A stretch of 64,000 nucleotides of DNA from Parapristionchus giblindavisi (lineage: Eukaryota > Nematoda > Chromadorea > Rhabditida > Diplogasteridae): NCBI GenBank assembly GCA_943737045.1, contig CALSFV010000026.1, positions 868,001-932,000 on the forward strand, read 5' to 3'. Under the pieces are notes generated by a model, which was not told the origin of the DNA, searched no databases, and worked only from the letters and a program-made list of their open reading frames with translations. The position numbers and the translations under genes were made by a program. This document shows, one piece after another, positions 9,662 to 18,675 of this stretch. Numbering within the stretch: the first letter of the stretch is position 1; every line of letters starts with the position of its first letter.

Positions 9662-11052
9662 TATCCACCATGATAGGTAAATTCCGGAATCGTTTTGTTT
9701 CCAATTGTTGTTCCCTTGTCAGTGTTTAAAAAAAATTTTGTCTCCTTGTACACCGTTTGTACGCTTGTAAGTAGTGGACCTAACGAAGGCGATCTATTTC
9801 GCATATTTACTTGAGTTTTCTTCAGCTACAAGCTGGTTCACCTCTTATCTCGTGCCATTTGGTCAATCTTCGATGACCAAAAAGTATTTGATGATGGTGG
9901 CGCAGGACTAGCGAGTGCTACCCGATGGTCCGGTACTGCAGCTGGCGCCCGATAGCGTCCTGGTGGCGTTCATAAGGTACGGTAGTAATATTATTGTTAT
10001 TATAAAGATGATGCCTCAATCGGAATAATTCTTGTTGAGTAATGGAAGCACTATAAGCTCTATGAAACATGAATCTGAGTAGTTGGGTTAGGCGTTTAAT
10101 GGTACTATACTCAATGCTCAATAAATTCATTTATATTTATTTTATTTTTTTTTTTTATTATAATTATACATTAATTTCCAGAGAAGTGATTGAGCGTCGT
10201 CCAGAAGAGTCCAAGATTGCCGCCCTCTCCGATCTCAAGAAGCCTCTCTTCACCACCAAGGCGCTCTTCTTTGCTGGATTTGGCAATCGTGATACGGTAA
10301 TAATATTGATTGGTTGAACGATCGAATACCGTAACTCTCCTCAATCGTTGCAGGACGTCAAGTCATATCGTGCTGTCAACATTGACGAGTCGCGTATTCT
10401 CATTATCGATCCATCGGGAACAGCCAAGCGGTGAGCATACTGTATCCATTTTATCGATTACATAATATATTTATAATAATGTATTTATCGCATCTTGGAG
10501 AAGAGAGAAAAGATAACAATAAAAATACATAGAGAAAAGAGAACAATAAAAATGCACAATAAGTTGCGACGATATAGTTGAAATTACTGGATTGCAACTT
10601 TTACAGAATTACTAAATACATAAGGAGAGGTCGATGTTAAAATAGTTTAATCTAGCTTATTATATCATATCATCGTAGATAATGAATATCGATTGCAGTG
10701 CTGATTCATTTGGCTACCGTAACAGCTACAGTGTCGACTGTAAATTCCCGCCCATTCTCGACGAGTGAGTACACCGTAATATCATGATGATTATCGATTT
10801 TTCTGTGTAGAATTTATTGTTTTATTTGCAGGCGTGCTCAGAAGAAGACTCACCTCCTGTCGTTCTCTCGCCATCAGACCTCGAGGTACGGTAGCTTTCT
10901 TCTTTTGACGATTCGCATTATTTTTTATTAGTATTAAGAAGGGAATTAATTTATTGATTGATTTATTGATTTCATTTCAGTGCTCCAAGAGTGGCGATGT
11001 CTCCGACGATGAGATTGCCAAGCACGAGGCATCGAGAACGAAGAATAAGTAA

Positions 11053-12340
11053 GCCTCGCGACGACTCGCTGGCGACGTTTCCTACATCACACAACGTGTA
11101 CACACCACGCTATTTACCCCGGTAGATGTTATTGATTGATTGTTGTGCTTCTCTTATTGATTCACTATTGTACACACTTTCACTCCCATTCGTTCTAATT
11201 CATTTCATTTGATTACGGTAGTCGACTTTTGTCTCTTCTCACCACCAACCACGCACCAATTTGCATTCCTCACCCTCCTACAGTAATCTCTCTACCGTAC
11301 ACAAACAACAAACACGGATTGTACACAAGGCATTTTTCCTATTTTTCTTAAATTGTTAGGGTATGATACCCAACCCTACAAGAACTCTCCTACTATTGCT
11401 ATATGATCTTTGTAATTGTATTATGTGTTGTAGTCATTATGCTAATTATATTACTTTTGCATTTCTTTCTATGTCTCATTTATTTTGCATTGTAATCAAT
11501 TATGGTCCATTACCATAATTGTAAGTTGATGTCGTGTCTTTCGTTGTCTTATCTTTAGTCTGGGACTCGTGTCGTTGTAGAGTGAGGTTGTGTAGTAGTT
11601 GTTGTTGGATTGTGTTTAGTCTTAGTCAGTGTAGATAAAGTTTATATTTATTGATCTTTCGTCTTTGGTCTTGTGGTATCACAGCAAAAGGAGAACTCCG
11701 GCTAAAGTTACTTTCGTACAAAATATTGATTTTAGTATATCTATTAATTTCCGTATGCGATACTCGTTCATTGATTCCCTCCACGATTTCTTGCTCGTAT
11801 CATGTAAATTAATTCATTGATTGATTGATTGATTACTTTATTATGACCATTTTCGTGTACTCGCTAGCATATTTCTTTCTCGTTTCGTCCATTTTTTTGC
11901 ATTTTCATTCAGTCTTTTTTCCCTTTTTCGTCTTCCTTAATATGCATGTAGATAGATATAGAGTAGCCCCGTGTACAGAAAGAGTGTATTTTCCCAATTT
12001 AGTAAAAATAGAATTTACCCCTCTAGATATTATAGTAATTGACATAGTAGTTACATATATACTCCCTTTGTTTCTTACTTATTCTTGTTTTCTCGACCAT
12101 CCATATTCTATTCTCCCACACCCGCACATGTACTCCCCTTGTGACTCTTAATGTTTTATCCTGACGTTTATGTATTTTGTTGAGAGCAATACAGAGTTGA
12201 TTTTTAATGTTTTCTTTGTTTCTAGTACAAATAAAATGATGTTACATGATACCACTATAACAATTGTAATCATTTAAAAAGAAACAAGTTTCACGATTTT
12301 TTTCGGAAGCCAAAAAGACGGCGAGGTTACGGTAGAAGTC
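11053..12340. other. 3' flank of the lipin relic, AT-rich spacer
   Basis: No exon chain recognised. A 108-codon open frame at 11825-12151 is Phe/Tyr/Ile-rich and follows AT-rich composition, so I treat it as accidental. ATTGATTGATTG microsatellites occur at about 11815-11834. Confidence 0.45.
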
Positions 12341-12413
12341 GTCTGTCGGTCGCGTTCCCGAGTACCGCGAGAGTCATTGCAGAAAGTTTGGGAGTCGAGG
12401 GAATCCTTGGGAC
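12341..12413 (+). repeat. Diverged copy of tandem-unit sequence outside the array
   Basis: GTCTGTCGGTCGCGTTCCCG, then AGTACCGCGAGAGTCATTGC, then AGAAAGTTTG match the unit sequence at 16407-16480 (and 28996, 39180, 49763) at roughly 85 percent by eye. This is the only part of the repeated unit seen to the left of the telomere-type repeats. Confidence 0.7.
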
Positions 12414-12495
12414 AAATTTGGCGCCGAGCCAACTATCCCTGATACCCTTCCAACTCATAGGGTTATTGTTACGCTTATTCTTGGAACTGTGTTCA

Positions 12496-12796
12496 TTTAG
12501 GCTTAGGCTTAGCTTTTTTTTTTTCATTTATGCTTAGGCTTAGCATTTTTTTTTCATTTAGGCTTAGGCTTAGCATTTATTTTTCATTTAGGCTTAGGCT
12601 TAGCAGGTAATTTTCATTTAGGCTTAGGCTTAGCATTTATTTTTTATTTAGGCTTAGGCTTAGCATTTATTTTTTCATTTAGGCTTAGGCTTAGCATTTA
12701 TTTAGGCTTAGGCTTAGCATTTACTTAGGCTTAGGCTTAGCATTTATTTTTCATTTAGCCTTAGGCTTAGCATTTATTTAGGCTTAGGCTTAGCAT
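12496..12796 (+). repeat. Degenerate nematode telomere-type repeats, G-strand orientation
   Basis: About eleven blocks of TTAGGCTTAGGCTTAGC, separated by spacers of 7-16 bases such as ATTTATTTTTCA, giving a period near 30 that shortens to about 20 in part. This is the same composite motif as at 1-98 but inverted, the orientation expected at the right end of a chromosome. The tandem array begins about 40 bases further on. Confidence 0.9.
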
Positions 12797-12947
12797 TTAT
12801 TTTTCGTTTATTTTTTTTTTCGTGTTTTCATGTGTGTGTTGTGGGATGATTGTAAATGATATAAAACTCATGTAGAAATAGTTTGGATATATCTTTTTTT
12901 GTCGAAGTTATTATGTCATCTGTGTACTGAAAAAATCCAACGAAAAG

Positions 12948-13202
12948 CTAAAGTTGAACTGCGGTATCTCTAGATAGTGGACTATAAATGAAAGGGGTCT
13001 CTGGTAATAAGAAGGTCATATAAGTGTTTGTCTTGTCTGGAAATTGTAGACGATATGGCTGACTACGTATCACATTAGAGCAGGTCAAAGATGTGAACAT
13101 CATAAGTTGAAGGCGCTCCTTTAGTGACACCTTGGACACTTTAAGTGACCAGCATGCCACCAAAGGAGCACTTTCATTACTCGTTCGGTAGTTAAAGTAC
13201 AA
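12948..13202 (-). other. Open frame of 84 codons, conserved position in U1-U5, not recognised
   Basis: Equivalent frames lie at 27003, 37184, 47764 and, with changes, 58365-58577 (all minus). U1-U4 are identical or differ by one residue because the DNA is nearly identical, which is not evidence of selection. In the diverged U5 copy the frame stays open but several residues change (RSQPYRLQF becomes RIHPYPLQF). No domain is seen. Probably accidental. Confidence 0.25.
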
Positions 13203-13412
13203 ATTTCAGGACTCGATTCCGGGCTCTCGGGGAAGTTAGAGGGGCGAGTTTGCACGGTTCCGGATGCTTTGGGGTCATATGGGGTCAGTAACTTTTTTTT
13301 GCGAATGAAAGTGACGCGGTTTGTCCAAAATTGGAGGTTTAAATTTGGGATGTACGGTTAACTACCGGGAAATAAGTTAGGCGCGCGCCAAGTTAGGTAA
13401 ATCGTTGGTAAT

Positions 13413-14128
13413 TGTGAGTTGGAAATTGAAAATCGAAGTGAGAAGTGAGATATAAAGAATATATGTACCCTAGGGGCAAGTTTAGTGATAAAATGAAAAT
13501 AGTCGTATTTGTATGAAAATTTGTGAGTATACTAATTCGACGATGGAGAACTCGAATTTGGAATAGAAAACTGTGTGTCGCGTGAGTTTGTTCGTTTTTT
13601 TCGTGTTTTCATGTGAAAAAAAAGAAAAATATTGGAATATCTTTGAAATTTTGAGGGAATAATAATTCGACGATCGCGAAAACGAATTTGAAAAGAAAAC
13701 TTGTGTAAATTGAAATTTAGCTCGTCTCAGAGTATTTTCGTATGCAAAAATGAAAATGGTAGAATTGTTGGGAAGATTGTAGGGTATACTGATTCAACGA
13801 TGGCGAAATCGAATTTAAAATCGAAAATATTGTGAAGAATGAGTTGGTTCTTCTACGGGTGTTTAGGTATGTTATTATCGATTGTCAAAACGCTCATGAA
13901 TGCCGTGGCTAGTGAGTTGGAATTTGAAAATCGAAGTGAGAAGTGAGATATCGTTAGAAGGAATATTGTGAAAGATTAATGCATAAGGATGTAAATGATT
14001 GAAAAGAATATATGTACCCTGGGGGCAAGTTTAGTGATAAAATGAAAATAGTCGTATTTGTATGAAAATTTGTGAGTATACTAATTCGACGATGGAGAAC
14101 TCGAATTTGGAATAGAAAACTGTGTGTC
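13413..14128. repeat. Direct duplication inside the unit's left segment
   Basis: A block from GAGTTGGAA through AGAATATATGTACCCT to AAAACTGTGTGTCG occurs at about 13430-13577 and again at 13915-14128; the second copy is longer by roughly 50 bases after GTGAGATAT. Both copies are present in U1-U4. The U5 relative at 58630-58860 has the long form in the first position, so the short form in U1-U4 arose by deletion. Confidence 0.75.
13868..13912 (-). mobile_element. Short non-LTR retrotransposon (LINE) relic in the unit
   Basis: Minus-strand reading LATAFMSVLTIDNNI resembles the linker just before the reverse transcriptase domain of LINE proteins (pattern KAxLLxxxFxSVFTxD). It is repeated in the other units (about 27922, 38104, 48684). 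The U5 version at 59145-59270 extends further upstream and supports the call. Confidence 0.4.
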
Positions 14129-14769
14129 GTATTGGATATTCAATGCACATTAGCTGTTTATGTAAAGCGACGAATTACACGAGTAAGGCAGTGGATTTGT
14201 AATACATCCAAAAGAAGTACATTGAGAGTATAGAGATCAGATATCACGATAAAAATCGGGAAATATGCAGCAGTATGGGTTGAGGGAGAGGTAGAGTGAC
14301 CGAGCAAAAGGAAAAGGTAGAGGGAGAGATATAGGAAGCTAGAGGGAGAGAGCAATAGTAAGAGATAGAAGGAGTGGCAGGTGGCATCACGATTATCCCG
14401 ATTTATTTTAGAATACCGTAGTCATGGAATGGCAGATCAAACTACAGTAGTCGAATGCATATTTTAGGGTACAAACTACTGTAATCGGTAGAATAATATA
14501 GGGAAGCTTTGTGATGCCAGGAATGATGAAACAGGTAGTTTAGTGTCATGTTTATAGATTTTTCTACAATCGAGTGTCAAATAGCTGATCTATTATTGAT
14601 TTTCTGCTGTGATTGAACCTTACTTTCAACCGTAAAACCTGTGTTGTTCTGGTGGGTCCTCTTATCTACTGACCAATTGTCCCTATTAAAGAAAGACCCA
14701 AACAAAAAAAATTAGTGGCTAATGGCGTACATGGTGCAACCATCATCAGACAACGATCCCGGTTGACCA

Positions 14770-14895
14770 TTTGGCACTTGTTTAATCAATGCACGATCGA
14801 TTTGACAACTTTTGTATATTTTTTTATTTAGGCGCCGGCGCCCTGGCGACAATTTCGCACTTGTTTTATCAATGTCCGATCAATTTGACAACTTG
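14770..14895. repeat. Imperfect tandem duplication with GGCGCCGGCGCC cores
   Basis: GCACTTGTTT..TCAATG..CGATC.ATTTGACAACTT followed by GGCGCCGGCGCC occurs twice in each unit. In U1 the first copy is at 14777-14845. The second starts at 14859 and is split by a transposon, its GGCGCCGGCGCC lying at 16380. In U3 the two are at about 39012-39080 and 39095-39170, uninterrupted. The 12-base core is a perfect palindrome. Confidence 0.75.
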
Positions 14896-16351
14896 GATCT
14901 ACTTCCGAATATCCGCCGCCCCGCCCCCTTGCACTTTAAGCTCCGCCCCTCGCAGTCTCTCTCTCTCACTCTCTCTCTCTCTATGCGCACCCTTTCAACA
15001 CTCTCTCGTCTCGCCGGGTTGTCTGGAAGAGAGTGTGTGATCATAATGATGAAATGTTAAGCGAAAGCTCAGAAACACGATCAATAAACTTCATAACAAT
15101 AGTTAATGATACAGGAATAGTAGTCATGAGTTATCTTGTGATTTTCTCCGATTCCGAGTGTGCCTCTCATTCATCAAAGATCACTCGTCTCTCTTTTTCC
15201 CTGGTATTGATGTTCATTCATTCCGAGTTCCTCTCTGAGGTATTTCAACATAAAATACGTCGCTGACTTAAAATTTAATTTAAGTATACTTCAAGTGAAA
15301 GAACACATGACGAAATGCATTACAGTGTATATAAAACGTGAAGTAGACTAGCGTCTAGCTTGAAATAGAAAAAATTAATGAAAAATGATACGCAGACATG
15401 TTTTGAATTACCAGAGTCAGACTCCCCCTCTTTTATCTGTATCTACGGTTAACTCCTCTACCCTAGCTCATCCCGGCCCTTCTTCTGTTCTCTCGGATGT
15501 GTCTGTTGTCTTCTCAATCCTATTTCATCATGTCCCTTCTCTCATATGAGTCCTCCTCGTCCAGTGCCCTCTCTCACTCTCTAGAACGGACGAACTAGCT
15601 GGCAAGTAAAACCCACTATATTCGAATTTAACGTTCTCCGTTAATTTCCCAGCTGGATAGTGGATAGACAGTCGATAAGCTGGATAAATGCGGGCAACTC
15701 ACGAAATACGATTCGTCATTGGAGAACCCTAATGGCGACCCAGCTGACCCTAATCGGCTGTATAAAGTTGTTCTAATGTAATGTAATGTAATGTTAATTT
15801 CTATATCAATATCTGCTCTACTTTCTACTCGAATATGCTGCTGACTTGATCCTAGGATAAGATTGCCATATAGTTTAGTCTTACTCTATCGTTAAGTTAA
15901 TCAATCAATCAATACAGTCATTAATCGATAAAAGAGATGAAGAAAACGACTGAAATCATCGAAATATACTATCGATTGGTGATAATGGGAGAGATGAGAG
16001 ACACAGACAGCAAAGAGTAGAGGCACCGACCAATCAGAGCGTTCGCGCGCGGCGTTGTGGGCGGGGCTAGACCAAAGGGGTATATAAGGGCTTGATGTTC
16101 ATTCATTCCGAGTTCCTCTCTGAGTTGAACTCTCCTCTTCGGAGGCAATTTTGGGAGTGATTGACACTCATAGGGGAGGGCTTTCAATGCGCAAGCCCAA
16201 CCCTCCTCCGGACTTCTCCATTCTTTTGGAGAAGTCGCTGCGCCTTTGTGCCGGCTGGAGGACCTCTTCCTTGGTCTGTCGACCATGACAGGCCAAGGGG
16301 GCGGGGCCTAGACAGGAGGGGGTGGGGCGGCGGATAAAAGGAAGTAGCGCC
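14895..16351. mobile_element. 1,457-bp TIR transposon with 8-bp target duplication (U1 only)
   Basis: The target GACAACTT is duplicated at 14887-14894 and 16352-16359; U2-U4 have a single copy, i.e. natural empty sites. The ends GGATCTACTTCC and GGAAGTAGCGCC form TIRs (GGNNCTACTTCC, then ATCCGCCGCCCC). An 8-bp duplication fits hAT or Merlin-type elements; the GG-start is closer to Merlin, but no transposase is seen, so the family stays open. The interior holds a CT microsatellite near 14956, a 28-bp sequence (TGATGTTCATTCATTCCGAG...) present at 15208 and 16092, and a GTATATAAGG box at about 16079. Near the right end is a hairpin GACTTCTCC...GGAGAAGTC (16210-16235). No long coding frame: non-autonomous. 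Confidence 0.85.
16079..16088 (+). promoter_or_regulatory. TATA-like box inside the 1.46-kb transposon
   Basis: GGTATATAAGGG follows a GC-rich stretch (GGGCGGGGC) and precedes the second copy of the element's internal 28-bp repeat. It could be a promoter for a short transcript covering the hairpin at 16210-16235. Only the sequence match supports this. Confidence 0.3.
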
Positions 16352-16521
16352 GACAACTTTTTATACAATTTGGTATTTGGGCGCCGGCGCCGACATTCTG
16401 GCGCCCTGCCGTCTGTCGGTCACGTACCCGAGTACCGCGAGCGTTATTGCAGAAAGTTTGGTATTCGCGGGAGTCCTTGGGACAGTTTAAAGAATACATT
16501 TTGCTCAAAACTAGAGAGAAA

Positions 16522-16638
16522 ATGAATCAACTCGTTGTTTTCTTCACATTGCAGCTCTTTATGACTGGAACAAGTTTAATGTTCGCAACTTTACTCTGTC
16601 TGTTCGTATATCACAGATATTTGGCTCTGAAATTTTAA
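16522..16638 (+). pseudogene. Fragment resembling nematode 7TM chemoreceptor (TM3 region)
   Basis: The open frame MNQLVVFFTLQLFMTGTSLM continues FATLLCLFVYHRYLALKF and stops. Hydrophobic segment plus FVYHRYLAL resembles the end of TM3 and the YRYLAL motif in Str/Srh-type nematode chemoreceptors. A TTGCAG acceptor lies inside the frame, so the true exon may start at LFMTGTS. The frame stops right after the motif and no further receptor exons follow, so it is a relic. Copies at 29111-29227, 39293-39409 and 49876-49992 differ only by Leu/Phe; U5 lacks it. Family assignment rests on one short motif. Confidence 0.4.
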
Positions 16639-16838
16639 ATTAAGGTGTTTTGATGAAATTTGCTTATGAATTTTAGCAGAGCTTAAATACTATATTCGCA
16701 GACAAACTTTTAAATTATATTTTTGATTCATATATTTACAATAAAATGAATTAGTTCTTCACAATTATTAAAAAGTCAGTTCATGATATTGCACAATCTA
16801 CCGTATGAATTCGAAACTTCTTTGAAGTCGCCCTTTGA

Positions 16839-16978
16839 ATGGAAATTCATGAAGCCCCCAAGCAGTTTTCCGCGCCTGTTCTATTATTTATTTTGATTGT
16901 AATTATTTTTGTTGAAGGCGATGACAAGACGCCCACGTCGCTTCATATGCTGATTAGAGTAACACGGGCGAAGAGGTA
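16839..16978 (+). other. Possible first exon(s) of the acidic-protein chain
   Basis: The frame MEIHEAPKQFSAPVLLFILI continues through EGDDKTPTSLHMLIRVTRAK to a GT donor at 16976, whose phase matches the next exon at 19085. The central Ile/Val-rich AT stretch looks like an intron, so the exon may begin near 16919. Copies at 29428, 39610 and 50193. Weak: it relies on phase and one start codon. In U1 the 2-kb transposon lies in the intron that follows. Confidence 0.3.
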
Positions 16979-17373
16979 TGACGAGTATTTCCAACTTTGT
17001 GTTTTATTTAGTTGGCTTTTCGCCGTGATCCGTATAGGACGGACAAACCAAATGACCGCGGTCGTTTGGTTCGTCCGTCCTGTAACTTATAGGACGGACG
17101 AACCAAATGACCGCGGGTAATTTCAGTAGATCGGAAAATTTAACACCATCGGAACAAAAAATTGTGTTGTTGCGAAATTTTATCGACCGCCATTTTGCGG
17201 AATATGTGTTATTTCTTGTTTTGTTTTCAAACAAAAAAATATCGCTCTATACTCTCATCAATCAATCGAGTTCATTTTATTAACGTTTAAGCCTAGGCGT
17301 ACTATCCGCGCTACTCTATTGATCCATCTAAATATTCTATTGATTCAGTTAGTATTCACATTCAGCAGTTCCT

Positions 17374-17727
17374 TATGGCTCGTTAAAAATAGTGGATAAC
17401 CGAAATCGGCGACTTCCCACCTGTTAAAAAAGTACCCGGAAAGTCGAAAATGGAAACACGAAATTTTAATTCGCGCGCGCACGCAAAGAGGTGCGGGAAT
17501 TCAAATTTCGACTTTCTGACATTGATTTTTCGCGGATTGCATTTTTCAGCGAGCTGGAAGTTGAATTTCCATTTTAACTGCTAAAAATCGATGACGGAAA
17601 GTCGGAATTTGAATTCCCGCACCTCTTTGCGCTTGAGCGAATTCAAATTTCGTGTTTCCATTTTCGACTTTCCGGGTACTTTTTTAACGGGTGATTTCGG
17701 TTTTCCACTATTTTTTAACGAGCCATT
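17374..17727. mobile_element. Palindromic MITE with TTA target duplication, nested in the 97-bp repeat
   Basis: Ends TGGCTCGTTAAAAATAGTGG and its near-perfect inverse. Flanks are CCTTA on the left and TTAGTTAAGG on the right, whereas uninterrupted 97-bp repeats read CCTTAGTTAAGG, so TTA was duplicated. A three-base TTA duplication points to PIF/Harbinger (Tourist-like). The arms contain GGTGCGGGAATTCAAATTTC, shared with the degenerate relative at about 26185-26475 in every unit. Confidence 0.85.
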
Positions 17728-17739
17728 AGTTAAGGAATG

Positions 17740-18474
17740 CTTACGCTTAGCGTCCGCACTACTCTATTGATCCATTTAAATCATACATTTTCGGTACCCT
17801 CGCCGTTTATTTTTATATAGTGGGTCAATTCTCGAAATAGGGTGGGTTGATTCATAAAATTCGTTATTTTTGCTTAAAAATCGTCATTTTTAGCTTAATT
17901 TTTTATCAAGTGGCCTAAAATGGGCCTTAAATAGTGGGTCAATCCTCGCACTGCGAGGGTATGGCAATGTATGACTTAAATATTCTCGACATTCAGTTAG
18001 TATTCACACTCAGCAGAGTTCCTTAGTTAAGGAATGCTTAGGCTTAGAGTCCGCACTACTCTATTGATCCATCTAAATATTCTATTGATTCAGTTAGTAT
18101 TCACATTCGGCAGAGTTCCTTAGTTAAGGAATGCTTAGGCTTAGAGTCCGCACTACTCTATTGATCCATCTAAATATTCTATTGATTCAGTTAGTATTCA
18201 CATTCGGCAGAGTTCCTTAGTTAAGGAATGCTTAGGCTTAGAGTCCGCACTACTCTATTGATCCATCTAAATATTCTATTGATTCAGTTAGTATTCACAT
18301 TCGGCAGAGTTCCTTAGTTAAGGAATGCTTAGGCTTAGAGTCCGCACTACTCTATTGATCCATCTAAATATTCTATTGATTCAGTTAGTATTCACATTCG
18401 GCAGAGTTCCTTAGTTAAGGAATGCTTAGGCTTAGAGTCCGCACTACTCTATTGATCCATTTAAATATTCTATC
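17740..18474. repeat. 97-bp satellite with a telomere-like core
   Basis: Exact period 97: GAGTCCGCACTACTCTATTG starts at 18047, 18144, 18241, 18338 and 18435, giving four identical full copies, with earlier partial copies at about 17295-17373, 17728-17781 and 17974-18046. Each unit contains TTAAGGAATGCTTAGGCTTA, whose GCTTAGGCTTAG matches the telomere-type repeats at 12.5 kb. The older copies are split by MITEs. It lies entirely inside the 2-kb transposon. Confidence 0.9.
17782..17973. mobile_element. 192-bp MITE, CATACATTTTCGG family, 8-bp duplication
   Basis: CATACATTTTCGG at the left, GGCAATGTATG at the right; subterminal CCCTCGC..GCGAGGG pairing. Flanking octamers ATTTAAAT and ACTTAAAT match at 7 of 8 positions. 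Probably hAT-like by duplication length. Confidence 0.75.
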
Positions 18475-18675
18475 CATACATTTTCGGCGACCTCACATAA
18501 TTTATATATATAGCGGGTCGATTTTCAAAATATAACGGGTCAATTTACCAAAATGTTATTTTTCGCTTAAATTTTACCTTTTAGCGTAAAATGAGCGTAA
18601 TATCGTGGGTCGATCCTGAACATGAGCCGTATATGCTGGGTCAATCCTCATATTTTGAAGGTATGAAAATGTATG
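18475..18675. mobile_element. 201-bp MITE, CATACATTTTCGG family, 8-bp duplication
   Basis: A perfect octamer duplication ATTCTATC at 18467-18474 and 18676-18683. Ends CATACATTTTCGG and GAAAATGTATG. A second member of the same family within 500 bases. Confidence 0.85.

Larger units (their letters stand above)
8702..11052 (+). pseudogene. Lipin (phosphatidate phosphatase) C-terminal pseudogene
   Basis: Lipins dephosphorylate phosphatidate to diacylglycerol. Exons: 8702-8784, 8900-8945, 9106-9201, 9826-9976, 10182-10296, 10354-10430, 10699-10764, 10832-10885, 10981-11052. The block from 10182 reads REVIERRPEESKIAALSDLK, FFAGFGNRDT, DVKSYRAVNIDESRILIIDP and RADSFGYRNSYSV. This is the conserved HAD-like C-terminal (LNS2) part of lipin; the family has close counterparts of FAGFGNRxTDVKSYxAV. 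The exon at 8702 (GIYRDDL...VDP) may be lipin's middle region. Damage: TAG at 8937-8939; the exon at 9826 needs a one-base shift to join SRAI to GQSSMTKKYLMMVAQD, then hits TAG before RVLPDGPVLQLAPDSVLVAF; the last exon needs another shift to read SDDEIAKHEASRTKNK. No DxDxT catalytic exon is found between 9201 and 9826, where a MITE sits. Confidence 0.85.

Noticed and set aside
11825..12151. 108-codon Phe/Tyr/Ile-rich frame
   Set aside because: AT-rich spacer composition, no homologue recognised, no splice context.
12407..12424. TTTGGCGCCGAGCC as a retroviral-type primer binding site, with GGCGCCGGCGCC nearby
   Set aside because: No long terminal repeats, gag or pol frames; the palindrome is part of a small tandem duplication in the unit.
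12948..13202. Minus-strand 84-codon frame as a real gene
   Set aside because: The U5 copy shows amino-acid changes without sign of constraint, and there is no start or splice context.
16210..16235. Hairpin and upstream TATA box as a small nuclear or spliced-leader RNA gene
   Set aside because: No Sm site or splice-leader sequence recognised. It lies in a transposon present only in U1; kept only as part of that element.
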